Source of the DNA: an uncultured Anaerolineae bacterium
GTDB lineage: Bacteria; Chloroflexota; Anaerolineae; J036; Brachytrichaceae
NCBI GenBank assembly: GCA_937927775.1
Contig: CALBEF010000068.1
Span: 1-49,544 of the forward strand
Length of the DNA: 49,544 nucleotides
Direction: 5' to 3'
The notes beneath the pieces were generated by a model that saw nothing but the letters and a program-made list of their open reading frames with translations, was not told where the DNA came from and searched no databases. This document shows positions 24,454 through 32,821 of this stretch, piece by piece; the stretch's first letter is position 1, and each line of letters opens with the position of its first letter. A program made the position numbers and the translations under genes.

Positions 24454-25193
24454 TGTTCCTGCGTCACATCCACGTAAGCAAACTTGTAGGCGCTTGCGCT
24501 GCCCGACGCCGTAGCGCGATAGTTGTCGATCCACGCCACAAAACCCAGCGGCGTGCGGGGCGGGCGCGGCGCGCGCAGCACAATCTCGCCATCCACAGTA
24601 AACACGGCCTGGCCGGCGCGCCAGTCAAGCGCGTAGTCGTGCCAGGCCGTCATGTCCGCGTCCAATAACACCTCGCGCGCCTGAACGGTTGCGCGCGCCG
24701 CCGATAATACCAGCCCGGCCAACACGCGCCGGCGCAACATCCAGTTCAACACCGGGCTGCCCAGCTTCGTCAACAGACCGAATGCGCCGGCCACAGCGCG
24801 ATTGGCGAACGGGTAACTGTTCAGCATGGCCGCCTTAAAACCGTGGCCGGGCGTGTCGCGCGCCACGCGCATATCCGATTCTGGCGAGCTGTAAAAGAAC
24901 CACACGCTGCACGGCGGGTCGATCACACCGCCATCCTGCGTGAAGGGGTCGTTCCAGAAGCCAAAGCCGGCCGTGCCTTTCAGATCGTTCGAGGAGAAGC
25001 GCGCGCGCACTTCCAGCCGGCGCGGCGGAAGATGAAGAAAACGCCGCGCGCCGGCGGGGTCGCCGTAGTCATCGAGTTGCGAGTCGGCGTAAGCTGTGGC
25101 CGGCGTCGGCGGCAGGATCAGCCGGGCGCGCAAACCGTCGCGCTCGATCCGCCCGCCATTGACCAGATGCCGGCGCAAATGGATTGCGTTCAC
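24420..25193 (-). CDS. GH16-like concanavalin-A-fold protein lacking the catalytic motif
   Basis: The 257-aa protein has features of the GH16/laminarinase lectin fold: PPRRLEVRARFSSND, GTAGFGFWNDPF, and a C-terminal WHDYALDWRAGQAVFTVDGEIVLRAP, the classic jelly-roll block. The ExDxxE catalytic motif of active GH16 enzymes is not visible. The equivalent stretch reads DPPCSVWFFYSSPESDM, so hydrolysis is doubtful. It may bind glycans. No signal peptide is evident, which suggests a cytoplasmic location or a missed start. Its 3' end overlaps the DUF309 gene. GAGGTG at good spacing precedes the ATG. Confidence 0.6.
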   Translation of the reverse strand: MNAIHLRRHLVNGGRIERDGLRARLILPPTPATAYADSQLDDYGDPAGARRFLHLPPRRLEVRARFSSNDLKGTAGFGFWNDPFTQDGGVIDPPCSVWFFYSSPESDMRVARDTPGHGFKAAMLNSYPFANRAVAGAFGLLTKLGSPVLNWMLRRRVLAGLVLSAARATVQAREVLLDADMTAWHDYALDWRAGQAVFTVDGEIVLRAPRPPRTPLGFVAWIDNYRATASGSASAYKFAYVDVTQEQWMELEIRQGP

Positions 25194-25229
25194 ACCTCGA
25201 TTATCATCATGCCATGCCGCGCGCGCCGG

Positions 25230-25412
25230 TCAGATGGAGTTTAGTCGCGTGGATAGAAGATACAACATCACAGCGTCACGGGTCATGTCATCCGTGAACG
25301 CCCCGATCCAGCCGCCGAGGTCGAACCGGCCGGCGCGATCTTCTTCGGGCCGGCCAGGTCCTTGCATCACACCGTCGAGCGATTGAAAAACAGCCCCGAT
25401 CATCTTTCGCAT
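25230..25412 (-). pseudogene. N-terminal remnant of a RibD-C/DHFR-family protein
   Basis: The 60-codon frame opens MRKMIGAVFQSLDGVMQGPG, then PEEDRAGRFDLGGW. This is the characteristic start of dihydrofolate-reductase-like (YyaP/RibD C-terminal) proteins, which normally have 180-220 residues. Similarity ends at about residue 45, and the frame closes after unrelated sequence. No continuation was found downstream in other frames before the next gene. It is a truncated relic whose 5' end lies 60 bases from an 8-mer repeat array. Confidence 0.7.
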
Positions 25413-25471
25413 GTCGAGACGACACCTTGTGTCTGCCGCAAAGCCGGGTACACTCGTTGCGATTGATGATT

Positions 25472-25556
25472 CACCCTGTCACCCTGTCACCCTGTCACCT
25501 TGTCATCCTGTCACCCTGTCACCTTGTCATCCTGTCACCCCGTCACCCTGTCACCC
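25472..25556 (+). repeat. CACCCTGT octamer array
   Basis: About ten tandem 8-bp units (CACCCTGT, CACCTTGT, CATCCTGT, CACCCCGT) end 4 bases before the AAAGGAG ribosome binding site of the glycosidase gene. This is the only clear octamer family in the window. Confidence 0.95.
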
Positions 25557-25567
25557 AAAGGAGACGC

Positions 25568-27679
25568 ATGATTACACCGAACGGATGGAACACCTGGGAC
25601 GTGCGACATTTGAACGCCGTTGTGCACCTGCCCAGCCGGCTGCGCGTCCTGTTCAGCCTGGTTGACCCGGCCACCGGCGACGTGAAGGAGGAGTTCGGCT
25701 GGCGCAACGAGACCCGCCGGCTCGGCCCGCACGCCACCGACGGCTCGTACTGCCAGCTCGACCTGCAATGGAACGAGGCCGTCATCTCGCTGGAGTACGC
25801 CGCCGAGGGCGACCGGCTGGTGTGTCGTGTGACGCCCGGCGCATCAGCCAGCAACCTGCTCCTGCAGATCAGCGTCGATGGGGCATGGGGCAGCCCGGCT
25901 GCCACCATCGCAGGCTGGCGTGTCGGCATCGGCCTGCGCGAAGGCGAGCTGCCCTGCCGCGTGCCGCTGAACAACGGGCCGGTCTTTGTGGAGGTTGCGC
26001 CGCGCGCGCTGGAAAGCGATGCAGCGGCGCTCTCGGATTTCATCGCGCGCCGGCGCGCGGCTTACACGCAGGCCGGCCTGCGCAGCGAGGGCTGGCTGGG
26101 CGAGGCCGCCGACGCGCTCACCCGCGTCATCGCCTGGAACACCATCTGGGAACCGCTCAAGGGGCGCATCTGCACGCCTGTCTCGCGCGACTGGTGCAAG
26201 GGGCCCTTCTTCGGCTCGTATGTGCTGTTCGACTGGGACACGTTTTTCTGCGCGGTCATGGCGCAACTCGAAGATCCCAATCTGGCCGGCGCCAATGCGC
26301 TCGCGATCCTTCAGGAAGTCACCCCGGCCGGCTTCGTGCCCAACTTCGGCTGCGAGTTCGGGCCGTCGGCCGATCGCTCGCAGCCGCCGGTGGGCGCGTA
26401 CTGTGTGCTCAAGCTGCATCGGGCCGGCGCGCTCTCCAGCGCCCAACGCACGACCGAGCTGCTGGAGCGCGCCTTTCCAACGCTCGTGCGCTGGCACGCC
26501 TGGTGGATGCCCCACCGCGACGGCAATCGCGACGGACTCCTCGAATGGGGATCAGACCCGACGCCCGGCTATCACAAAGAGTGGCTGTGCAACACCATGC
26601 AGGCCGCCATGTACGAATCCGGGCTGGACAACAGTCCGATGTACGATGAGGCCGTCTTCAACCCGGACACGCACACGATGGAGCTGGCCGACGTGGGGCT
26701 GAACGCGCTGTATGCGCTGGACGCCTGGGCGCTCGGCGAGATCGCGCGCGAACTGGGTCAGCCCACCCTCAGCCAGAACTACGCCGCCGAATACGCCGAG
26801 ATGGCCGAGCGCATCAACCGCGAGTTGTGGAGCGAGGAAGCCGGCATCTATCTGAACAAACACTGGGACGGGCGGTTGTCACCCCATCTGTCGCCCACCC
26901 TGTTCTACCCGCTGATCGCCGGCATCGCGCCGGCGGAACGCGCCGAGCGCATGGCGCGCGAACATTTGCTGAATGAACGCGAGTTCTGGGGCCGCTTTGT
27001 GCTGCCCAGCATCGCCCGCAGCGACCCCGGCTACGCCGGCAACGATTACTGGCGCGGCCGCATCTGGGGGCCGATGAACTTCCTGGTCAGCGAGGGCCTG
27101 CGACGCTACCGGCTGGATGACATCGCGCATCAATTCGCCCGGCGCAGCCTCGACCTGTTGCTTCAGGAATGGCGCGCCGAAGGGCATGTGCACGAGAACT
27201 ACAACACCGACACCGGCGACGGCGACGACATGCCCAACTCCGACCCGCTGTACACATGGGGCGCGCTGCTGGGCTATGTGGCGATCCAGGAATTGATCGA
27301 CTGCGAACCATGGGCCGGCTGGCGCTTTGGCAATCTGAGCAGCGAGTACGCTGCCATGCAGTGCGCGCGCGTCGGAAACGACAGGCTGGATGTGGAAAGC
27401 GACGAGGACGGATTGCGCGTCTGGCTGAACGGCGCGCCGCTGATTTACACAGACCGGCCGGCGCTTGTGACCAACTATCGGCGTGGGCGCGGGCAACTGA
27501 CCTGCCACATACGAACAGAAAAGAGGCAACTGCTTAACGTGTCCTTCGGCAATTTTGCGTCTTTCAAGCCGGCGCAGGTGCGGCTGGGCAACGGGCCGGC
27601 TGAGATTCGCCATACCGATATAACCGGGATGCTTGACCTGAAAGTGGTTACGCCGGCTCGCATTCAGATTGAATTCTGA
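25568..27679 (+). CDS. MGH1/GH63-like glycoside hydrolase (alpha/alpha toroid)
   Basis: From the ATG at 25568 (Shine-Dalgarno AAAGGAG) the product has 703 residues. After an N-terminal beta-rich part (1-200) comes an (alpha/alpha)6-barrel with FGSYVLFDWDTFFCAVMAQ, then HRDGNRDGLLEWGSDPTPG. Further blocks are ADVGLNALYALDAWALGEIA, LFYPLIAGIAP, YWRGRIWGPMNFLVSEGLRRY and HENYNTDTGDGDD. These are hallmarks of the MGH1/GH63/trehalase-like group of inverting glycosidases acting on alpha-linked sugars. The exact substrate is unknown. No signal peptide is seen, so it is probably cytoplasmic. The open frame extends upstream to 25427, but that part is repeat DNA. Confidence 0.85.
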   Translation: MITPNGWNTWDVRHLNAVVHLPSRLRVLFSLVDPATGDVKEEFGWRNETRRLGPHATDGSYCQLDLQWNEAVISLEYAAEGDRLVCRVTPGASASNLLLQISVDGAWGSPAATIAGWRVGIGLREGELPCRVPLNNGPVFVEVAPRALESDAAALSDFIARRRAAYTQAGLRSEGWLGEAADALTRVIAWNTIWEPLKGRICTPVSRDWCKGPFFGSYVLFDWDTFFCAVMAQLEDPNLAGANALAILQEVTPAGFVPNFGCEFGPSADRSQPPVGAYCVLKLHRAGALSSAQRTTELLERAFPTLVRWHAWWMPHRDGNRDGLLEWGSDPTPGYHKEWLCNTMQAAMYESGLDNSPMYDEAVFNPDTHTMELADVGLNALYALDAWALGEIARELGQPTLSQNYAAEYAEMAERINRELWSEEAGIYLNKHWDGRLSPHLSPTLFYPLIAGIAPAERAERMAREHLLNEREFWGRFVLPSIARSDPGYAGNDYWRGRIWGPMNFLVSEGLRRYRLDDIAHQFARRSLDLLLQEWRAEGHVHENYNTDTGDGDDMPNSDPLYTWGALLGYVAIQELIDCEPWAGWRFGNLSSEYAAMQCARVGNDRLDVESDEDGLRVWLNGAPLIYTDRPALVTNYRRGRGQLTCHIRTEKRQLLNVSFGNFASFKPAQVRLGNGPAEIRHTDITGMLDLKVVTPARIQIEF

Positions 27680-27690
27680 GCGACGCATTC

Positions 27691-27720
27691 TTCCTGTCAG
27701 ACGGCGCAGAATGGTATAGT
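27691..27720 (+). promoter_or_regulatory. Candidate promoter of the aminotransferase gene
   Basis: TTCCTG (27691-27696) and TATAGT (27715-27720) are 18 nt apart, and 36 nt remain to the ATG at 27757. Confidence 0.35.
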
Positions 27721-27756
27721 CGCCAGGCGACCAGATACAAGAAGGGGTATTCCAGG

Positions 27757-28917
27757 ATGATTGCGCCTGCGCAACGCATGTCCGCCATCAAACCGTATGT
27801 GTTCGCCGGCCTGATCCGGCGCAAGGAAGAAGTCCGCGCCGCCGGCGTCGATGTGATCGCGCTCGATATCGGCTCGCCCGACCTGCCGCCCGGCGCGCAC
27901 ATTGTGAACGCGCTGACCGCCGCAGCGCGCGATCCGCACAAACACGGCTACGGCGGCTTCACCGGCACGCCGGCCTTTCGCAAAGCCTTCGCCGACTACT
28001 ACGCCCGCCGCTTCGATATTGAACTGCACCCGGAAAAAGAGGTGTTGCCCCTGCTCGGCTCAAAAGAGGGCATCTACCACATGGCATTTGCCTACCTGAA
28101 TCCGGGCGATGTGGCGCTGGTTCCCGACCCCGGCTACCCAGCCTACACGGGCGGCGCGCTGCTGGCCGGCGCGACCCCCTGGCCCATGCCGCTCACCCGC
28201 GAGCGCAACTGGCTGCCCGACTTCGACGCCATCCCCGCCGATGTGCTAGCCAGGGCGCGCCTGATGTGGCTGAACTACCCCAACAATCCCACTACCGCCG
28301 TCGCATCGCTCGCGTTCTTCGAGGAGGCGGTGGCGTTCTGCCGGCGGCACAACATTCTGCTGTGTCACGACAACCCCTACTGCGACAACGGCTACGACGG
28401 CTATGTGGCGCCCAGCGTGTTGCAGGCGCCGGGCGCAAAAGACGTGGCGGTGGAGTTCGCCTCGCTCTCCAAAAGCCACAACATGGCCGGCATGCGCGTG
28501 GGCGTGTTGATGGGCAACGCCGAAGTGATCAAAACCGTCGGCACGTTGAAGACCAACGCCGACTCCGGCCCCTATCTCGGCATCCAGGAAGCCACCCTTG
28601 CCGCGCTGAGCGGAGATCAAAGCTGGCGGCACGAAGTTCAGGAAGCGTATCGCGGGCGCCGCGATCTGGTCGTGCAGGGGCTGCGCGCGATGGGCTGCCA
28701 GGTCGATGCGCCGCAGGCGACCATCTACGTGTGGGCCGGCATTCCCGCCGGCTTCAACAGCAGCGCCGAGTGGGCCGAGCACCTGCTGGTCAACAAAGGC
28801 ATCGTCGTCACGCCGGGCACGGCCTTCGGCGCGCATGGCGAAGGCTATGTGCGCATCTCCCTCGGCGCGCCGACTGAACGCATCAGGCAGGCGCTGGACA
28901 GAATGATTGGCAATTGA
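27757..28917 (+). CDS. PLP-dependent class I/II aminotransferase (LL-diaminopimelate aminotransferase-like)
   Basis: The 386-aa protein has the fold-type I aminotransferase blocks. VIALDIGSPDLPP is the N-terminal substrate loop, YGGFTGTPAFRKAFADYY and LLGSKEGIYHMAFAYLNPGD follow, and VPDPGYPAY comes next. MWLNYPNNPTTAVA carries the PLP-site Asn, and the Schiff-base lysine is Lys239 in SLSKSHNMAGMRVG. The ending YVRISLGAPTERIRQAL carries the carboxylate-binding Arg. The overall pattern resembles DapL and related enzymes, which make LL-diaminopimelate for lysine and peptidoglycan. I cannot exclude another amino acid as substrate. The stop codon lies at the entry to a GATTGAC repeat array. Confidence 0.88.
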   Translation: MIAPAQRMSAIKPYVFAGLIRRKEEVRAAGVDVIALDIGSPDLPPGAHIVNALTAAARDPHKHGYGGFTGTPAFRKAFADYYARRFDIELHPEKEVLPLLGSKEGIYHMAFAYLNPGDVALVPDPGYPAYTGGALLAGATPWPMPLTRERNWLPDFDAIPADVLARARLMWLNYPNNPTTAVASLAFFEEAVAFCRRHNILLCHDNPYCDNGYDGYVAPSVLQAPGAKDVAVEFASLSKSHNMAGMRVGVLMGNAEVIKTVGTLKTNADSGPYLGIQEATLAALSGDQSWRHEVQEAYRGRRDLVVQGLRAMGCQVDAPQATIYVWAGIPAGFNSSAEWAEHLLVNKGIVVTPGTAFGAHGEGYVRISLGAPTERIRQALDRMIGN

Positions 28918-28972
28918 CGATTGAGCGATTGACGATTGACGATTGACGATTGACGATTGAGCGATTGACGGT
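28912..28972 (+). repeat. GATTGAC/GATTGAGC repeat array
   Basis: About eight 7- or 8-bp units begin at the stop codon of the aminotransferase gene (AATTGACGATTGAGC). They are the same units as at 6163-6249. Confidence 0.93.
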
Positions 28973-28983
28973 TGCCAGGCCGC

Positions 28984-29091
28984 GCAAATACGCAGTACGC
29001 AACACGCAATACGCAACACGCAACACGCAATACGCAACACGCAACACGCAACACGCAATACGCAACACGCAACACGCAATACGCAACACGC
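28984..29091 (+). repeat. ACGCAAY heptamer array
   Basis: About 15 near-perfect ACGCAAT/ACGCAAC units run to within 3 bases of the ATG of the EAD-membrane protein. That gene therefore has no visible Shine-Dalgarno, and its 5' region is repeat sequence only. Confidence 0.95.
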
Positions 29092-29093
29092 CC

Positions 29094-30038
29094 ATGACAA
29101 CCACAGACAGCCCGCCCACGCCAGCGCCGGCGCAACTGCGACAACTGATCGTCGCGCACTTCGACCTCGACGAAATCGAGTCGATCTGCTTTGATCTGGG
29201 CATCGACTACGACAGCCTGCCAGGACAGGGCAAGCTGAAGAAAGTGGTCGAGCTGATCGAGCATTGCGCGCGCAGCGGCCAGGTGGTCCGGCTGATCGAC
29301 ATATGCGCGCAACTGCGCCCGGCTGTCGAGCCGGCCTGGCAAACCCTGCGCGCAACCGCGACCAGCACCCCCACAGCGTTTCTGCCGCAGGAACCGCTGA
29401 TCGAGCGCGCCGACGGCGCGCGCAGCCCGGCGTTGAATCTGCCCGCCGACCGCGCGCTGAAGCTGGGCTTTGCGCTGGGCGCGCTGATGGTGCTGCTAAT
29501 CGCGTGCGGGTTCAGCGGCGGACTGGTGGCCGGCCGGTTCATCCAGTTCACCGGCGATCCGGTGCCCAGCGAGATTGCTGCCGGCATGCAAATGGCCAAC
29601 GAGCTGGCGGCGATCGAGTCGCTGCCGGCCGGCGCGCAAAGCCGGCTGGAGGTGGACAACATCAAAGCCACCTCCTACGCCAATCTCTATCTCACCGGCC
29701 CCGACAGCCCCATCCAGCGCATCCATGCCCGCTTCCTCGACACATCGCAGACCTCGCTGAACATGACCGTCACGCTGCCCGTGCTGGGACAAAGACAGGT
29801 CGTTGCCGCTTACAATATCAGCGCGGATCAGGGCAGGCTGGTGCTCGGCACAGAGGCGGCCAGCGTGCGTCTGCTCGACACCGGCGGGCTGTTCGGATGG
29901 ATCGCCATTCCCAACTTCATGCTCGAGCCGGTGACGCGCTTTATTCAAAGCCGGCTCGACGGGGCAGCCAAAATTGTGTCGATCGATCGCCTGAAGGTTG
30001 ACCAGGGCCGCATCACGCTCTGGCTGACCAAGAAATAG
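29094..30038 (+). CDS. EAD (Death-like adaptor) domain on a single-pass membrane anchor
   Basis: The 314-aa product has three parts. Residues about 12-80 (LRQLIVAHFDLDEIESICFDLGIDYDSLPGQGKLKKVVELI...RP) match the effector-associated domains, probably EAD7. Those are small Death-like helical adaptors that recruit partners bearing the same domain in bacterial conflict and signalling systems. A membrane segment follows (about 121-150, LGFALGALMVLLIACGFSGGLVAG). The remaining 165 residues, probably outside the membrane, form an unrecognised domain possibly related to lipid-binding LmeA/DUF2993-type folds; that last link is weak. N-in/C-out topology is inferred. hflX follows after 5 bases, with its GGAG ribosome site overlapping this stop. 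The ATG abuts a heptamer array. Confidence 0.8.
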   Translation: MTTTDSPPTPAPAQLRQLIVAHFDLDEIESICFDLGIDYDSLPGQGKLKKVVELIEHCARSGQVVRLIDICAQLRPAVEPAWQTLRATATSTPTAFLPQEPLIERADGARSPALNLPADRALKLGFALGALMVLLIACGFSGGLVAGRFIQFTGDPVPSEIAAGMQMANELAAIESLPAGAQSRLEVDNIKATSYANLYLTGPDSPIQRIHARFLDTSQTSLNMTVTLPVLGQRQVVAAYNISADQGRLVLGTEAASVRLLDTGGLFGWIAIPNFMLEPVTRFIQSRLDGAAKIVSIDRLKVDQGRITLWLTKK

Positions 30039-30043
30039 GAGAC

Positions 30044-31477
30044 ATGCCAAAAAACAGAATTCATGTAGAGACGAAATCCGCTGTCCAACGCGCCTTCCTT
30101 GTGGGGGTTGAACTGACCGGCGAAGCATTCAGAGTCAGACACAGCCGGCTGACCCTCGATTCATCCATGTCCGAGCTGGCCTTGTTGTGCGAGACGGCCG
30201 GCCTGGACGTGGTAGGCGAAACTACCCAGACCCTCGACACCCCCAATCCCAACACCTTCATCGGCCCCGGCAAGGTCGAAGAACTCGTCGCCTGGCGCAA
30301 CGCCACCGACTACAACGTGGTGGTGTTCGACGAAGAACTGTCGCCGCGCCATCAGCGCGAGCTGGAAGAGGCGCTCGGCGAACAGGTCATGGTGCTGGAC
30401 CGCACCGGCCTGATCCTTGACATCTTTGCCCAACACGCCCGCACGCGCGAAGGCGCATTGCAGGTGGAACTGGCGCAGTATCAATACCGCCTGCCACGCC
30501 TGACCCGGCAATGGACACACCTGGCGCGGCAGGCGGGCGGCGGGGCCGGGCGCAGCGGCACCGGCGGCGTGGGCCTGCGCGGCCCCGGCGAGACGCAGTT
30601 GGAAATCGACCGGCGGCGCATCCGCGAGCACATCGCCCGCCTGAAGCGACAACTGGAGGATGTGCGCGCCCAGCGCGCGCAACATCGCGCCCAGCGCAAG
30701 CGCAACGCCGTGCCGGTGGTGGCCGTCGTCGGCTACACCAATGCCGGCAAGTCCACCCTGCTCAACGCCGTCGCCAGGGCCGACGTGCTGGCCGAGGACA
30801 AGCTGTTCGCCACGCTCGACCCCACCACGCGCCGCGTGCGGCTGCCGGGCGGGCACACCGTGCTGTTCACCGACACCGTCGGCTTCATTCAGAAACTGCC
30901 CACCGATCTGGTAGCCGCCTTTCGCGCCACACTGGAGGAGATCACCGAAGCGGACGCGCTGCTGCACGTGGTGGACATCACGCACCCCAACGCCATCGAG
31001 CAGGCGCAGACCGTGATGGACACGCTCGACGAGTTGAACGCCGGCAACAAGCCGATGGTGATCGCGCTCAACAAAGCGGACAAACTCGCGCCGGACGCGC
31101 TGGCGCAACGCATCAGGCCGGCCAGCAGCCGCTCCAGCTTTGCCATTCGCCGCTCCTCCCTGCTGGACGAAGGCATCCCCGTCTCAGCCTTGAAGGGCGA
31201 AGGCCTGGAAACCCTGCTGGCCGAAGTCGAAGATATGCTCTACGCGCGGCTGACCCCGATCACCGTGCGGCTGCCCTATCGCGCCGGCGACCTGATGGCC
31301 CTTTTCCGGCGCGAAGGCATGGTGGAGAGCGAGAGGGCTGAAGAACACGCCATGCTGCTCAGCGGTCGCCTGCCGGGCCGGCTGCTGTACGCCTTCGAGC
31401 CATACAGAGTTGCTCCTCAGACAAAACTCATACCCGTCTCAAACCCTTCTCTTATGGTGGAAGGTGAAAAAGACTGA
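30044..31477 (+). CDS. hflX: Ribosome-associated GTPase HflX
   Basis: The 477-aa protein has an N-terminal HflX domain (FIGPGKVEEL, VVFDEELSPRHQRELEEAL, VLDRTGLILDIFAQHARTREG). The glycine-rich GGGAGRSGTGGVGLRGPGETQLEIDRR linker and a coiled coil follow. The GTPase domain has G1 GYTNAGKST (about residues 230-238), G3 DTVGF and G4 NKAD. HflX splits 70S and 100S ribosomes, rescuing stalled ribosomes under stress. Between G4 and G5 lies an unusual Ser/Arg-rich insert (PASSRSSFAIRRSSLLDEG). The gene is 5 bases from the EAD-membrane gene and 66 bases before a site-2 protease. This neighbourhood suggests a stress response unit. Confidence 0.95.
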   Translation: MPKNRIHVETKSAVQRAFLVGVELTGEAFRVRHSRLTLDSSMSELALLCETAGLDVVGETTQTLDTPNPNTFIGPGKVEELVAWRNATDYNVVVFDEELSPRHQRELEEALGEQVMVLDRTGLILDIFAQHARTREGALQVELAQYQYRLPRLTRQWTHLARQAGGGAGRSGTGGVGLRGPGETQLEIDRRRIREHIARLKRQLEDVRAQRAQHRAQRKRNAVPVVAVVGYTNAGKSTLLNAVARADVLAEDKLFATLDPTTRRVRLPGGHTVLFTDTVGFIQKLPTDLVAAFRATLEEITEADALLHVVDITHPNAIEQAQTVMDTLDELNAGNKPMVIALNKADKLAPDALAQRIRPASSRSSFAIRRSSLLDEGIPVSALKGEGLETLLAEVEDMLYARLTPITVRLPYRAGDLMALFRREGMVESERAEEHAMLLSGRLPGRLLYAFEPYRVAPQTKLIPVSNPSLMVEGEKD

Positions 31478-31543
31478 CAGCATGTCGCAGCAGCGCAAAC
31501 TGCCGCGATGAACAGAAGTTGTTCACTACAAAGGAGCATAAGC

Positions 31544-32680
31544 ATGGGCTGGTCGTTCAAAATTGCGGAAATCAGCGGGATTCCAATCCGCGTGCATGTC
31601 ACTTTCTTTCTCATCCTGGTGCTCGGGGCGGTGCAGTGGGGCGGCATCACCGGCACGGCGGAAGGGGCCGTGTTCGGCATCGTGCTGATGCTGCTGTTGT
31701 TCACCTGCGTCACGTTGCACGAGCTGGGCCACAGCATTGCCGCGCGCGCGTTCGGCATTCCGGTGCGCGACATCACCCTTTTGCCGCTGGGCGGCGTGGC
31801 GCAGATCACCAAAAACCCGGAGAAGCCGGTTCACGAGTTGATCATCGCGGCCGCCGGCCCGCTGGTGAACGTTGTGATCGCCGGCGTCCTGTTTGTGGTG
31901 GTGGGCGCATCGCTGGCAACAACCATGCTGGACGGCCAGGGTCTGCTGCCGGGCGGGCTGAATCAGCCCTCGCTGGAGACGCTGCTGTTCTGGCTGATGG
32001 CGGCCAATATCACCCTGGTGCTGTTCAACCTGATTCCGGCCTTTCCGCTGGATGGCGGACGCATGTTGCGCGCGCTGCTGGCGATGGGGCTGGGCTACCC
32101 GCGCGCGACGCGCATCGCCAGCGCGATCGGCCAGGTCATCGCGATCGGTCTGGGCCTGTTCGGGTTCCTGACCGGCAACTTCATCCTGGTGCTGATTGCG
32201 GTGTTCATCTTCTTCGGCGCCGGCCAGGAAACGGCCATGGCCGAATCGAAGACGGTGCTGCGCACACGCCGGGTCGGCGACACGTACAACCGCCATGCCA
32301 TCACCCTTTCTGTCGGCGACCGCGTGTCGCGTGTCGTGGACTACCTGCTCACCAGCTACCAGCCCGATTTTGCGGTGATGCAGGGCAGCCAGCCGCTTGG
32401 CATCATCACACGCGCCGACGTGTTGCGCAATCTGAACGAAGCGCCCAACGACGCATACGTGACGGAGATCATGCGGCGCGACTTTCTGAAAGTGGAATGC
32501 GCGAAGCCGCTGGATGAAGTGCAACAGATGATGGCCGAGCACAATCAGCGTGTCGTCGCGGTGTACGACGGCGATCATTTCCTGGGCCTGGTCAGCATCG
32601 AAGACATCAGCGAAGCCTTCACCGTGTTGTCTTTCCTGCAACGCCAGCAGCAGGCCCGCCTGGCGCGCGCCGGACGCTGA
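31544..32680 (+). CDS. Site-2 protease-family intramembrane metalloprotease with two CBS domains
   Basis: From the ATG at 31544 (Shine-Dalgarno AAAGGAG) the protein has 378 residues. Zinc-site HELGH lies in the first core membrane helix (residues about 59-63), and LFNLIPAFPLDGGR gives the third ligand and NxxPxxxLDG motif. About six membrane segments lie in residues 10-225. Two CBS domains occupy about 250-365 (ITRADVLRNL... and VEIMRRDF...VSIEDI-type blocks). S2P enzymes cut membrane helices of type II proteins to release cytoplasmic effectors; the CBS pair could sense adenylates. The neighbouring EAD-membrane protein has the topology of a possible substrate. Confidence 0.94.
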   Translation: MGWSFKIAEISGIPIRVHVTFFLILVLGAVQWGGITGTAEGAVFGIVLMLLLFTCVTLHELGHSIAARAFGIPVRDITLLPLGGVAQITKNPEKPVHELIIAAAGPLVNVVIAGVLFVVVGASLATTMLDGQGLLPGGLNQPSLETLLFWLMAANITLVLFNLIPAFPLDGGRMLRALLAMGLGYPRATRIASAIGQVIAIGLGLFGFLTGNFILVLIAVFIFFGAGQETAMAESKTVLRTRRVGDTYNRHAITLSVGDRVSRVVDYLLTSYQPDFAVMQGSQPLGIITRADVLRNLNEAPNDAYVTEIMRRDFLKVECAKPLDEVQQMMAEHNQRVVAVYDGDHFLGLVSIEDISEAFTVLSFLQRQQQARLARAGR

Positions 32681-32705
32681 GGCCCCGCGCCAGACGCCAC
32701 GCACT

Positions 32706-32743
32706 CAGGCCCGGATAGTCAAACTATCCGGGCCTGTTTATTT
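32706..32743 (+). terminator. Rho-independent terminator after the site-2 protease gene
   Basis: A perfect 14-bp GC-rich stem (CAGGCCCGGATAGT and its complement) with a 3-nt loop is followed by TTTATTTG. It is the clearest intrinsic terminator in the window and ends the EAD/hflX/protease cluster. Confidence 0.88.
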
Positions 32744-32821
32744 GCGCCGCTTTGCAAACAGGCAACCTGGGGTACAACTGATCCCAACTCAGCCACGATT
32801 CAGGACAGGAGAAAAGTCAGC

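Noticed and set aside
31118..31165. Heptamer repeat insert in hflX (Ser/Arg-rich stretch)
   Set aside because: The bases show no clear 7- or 8-bp period, so I treat it as an ordinary variable loop.
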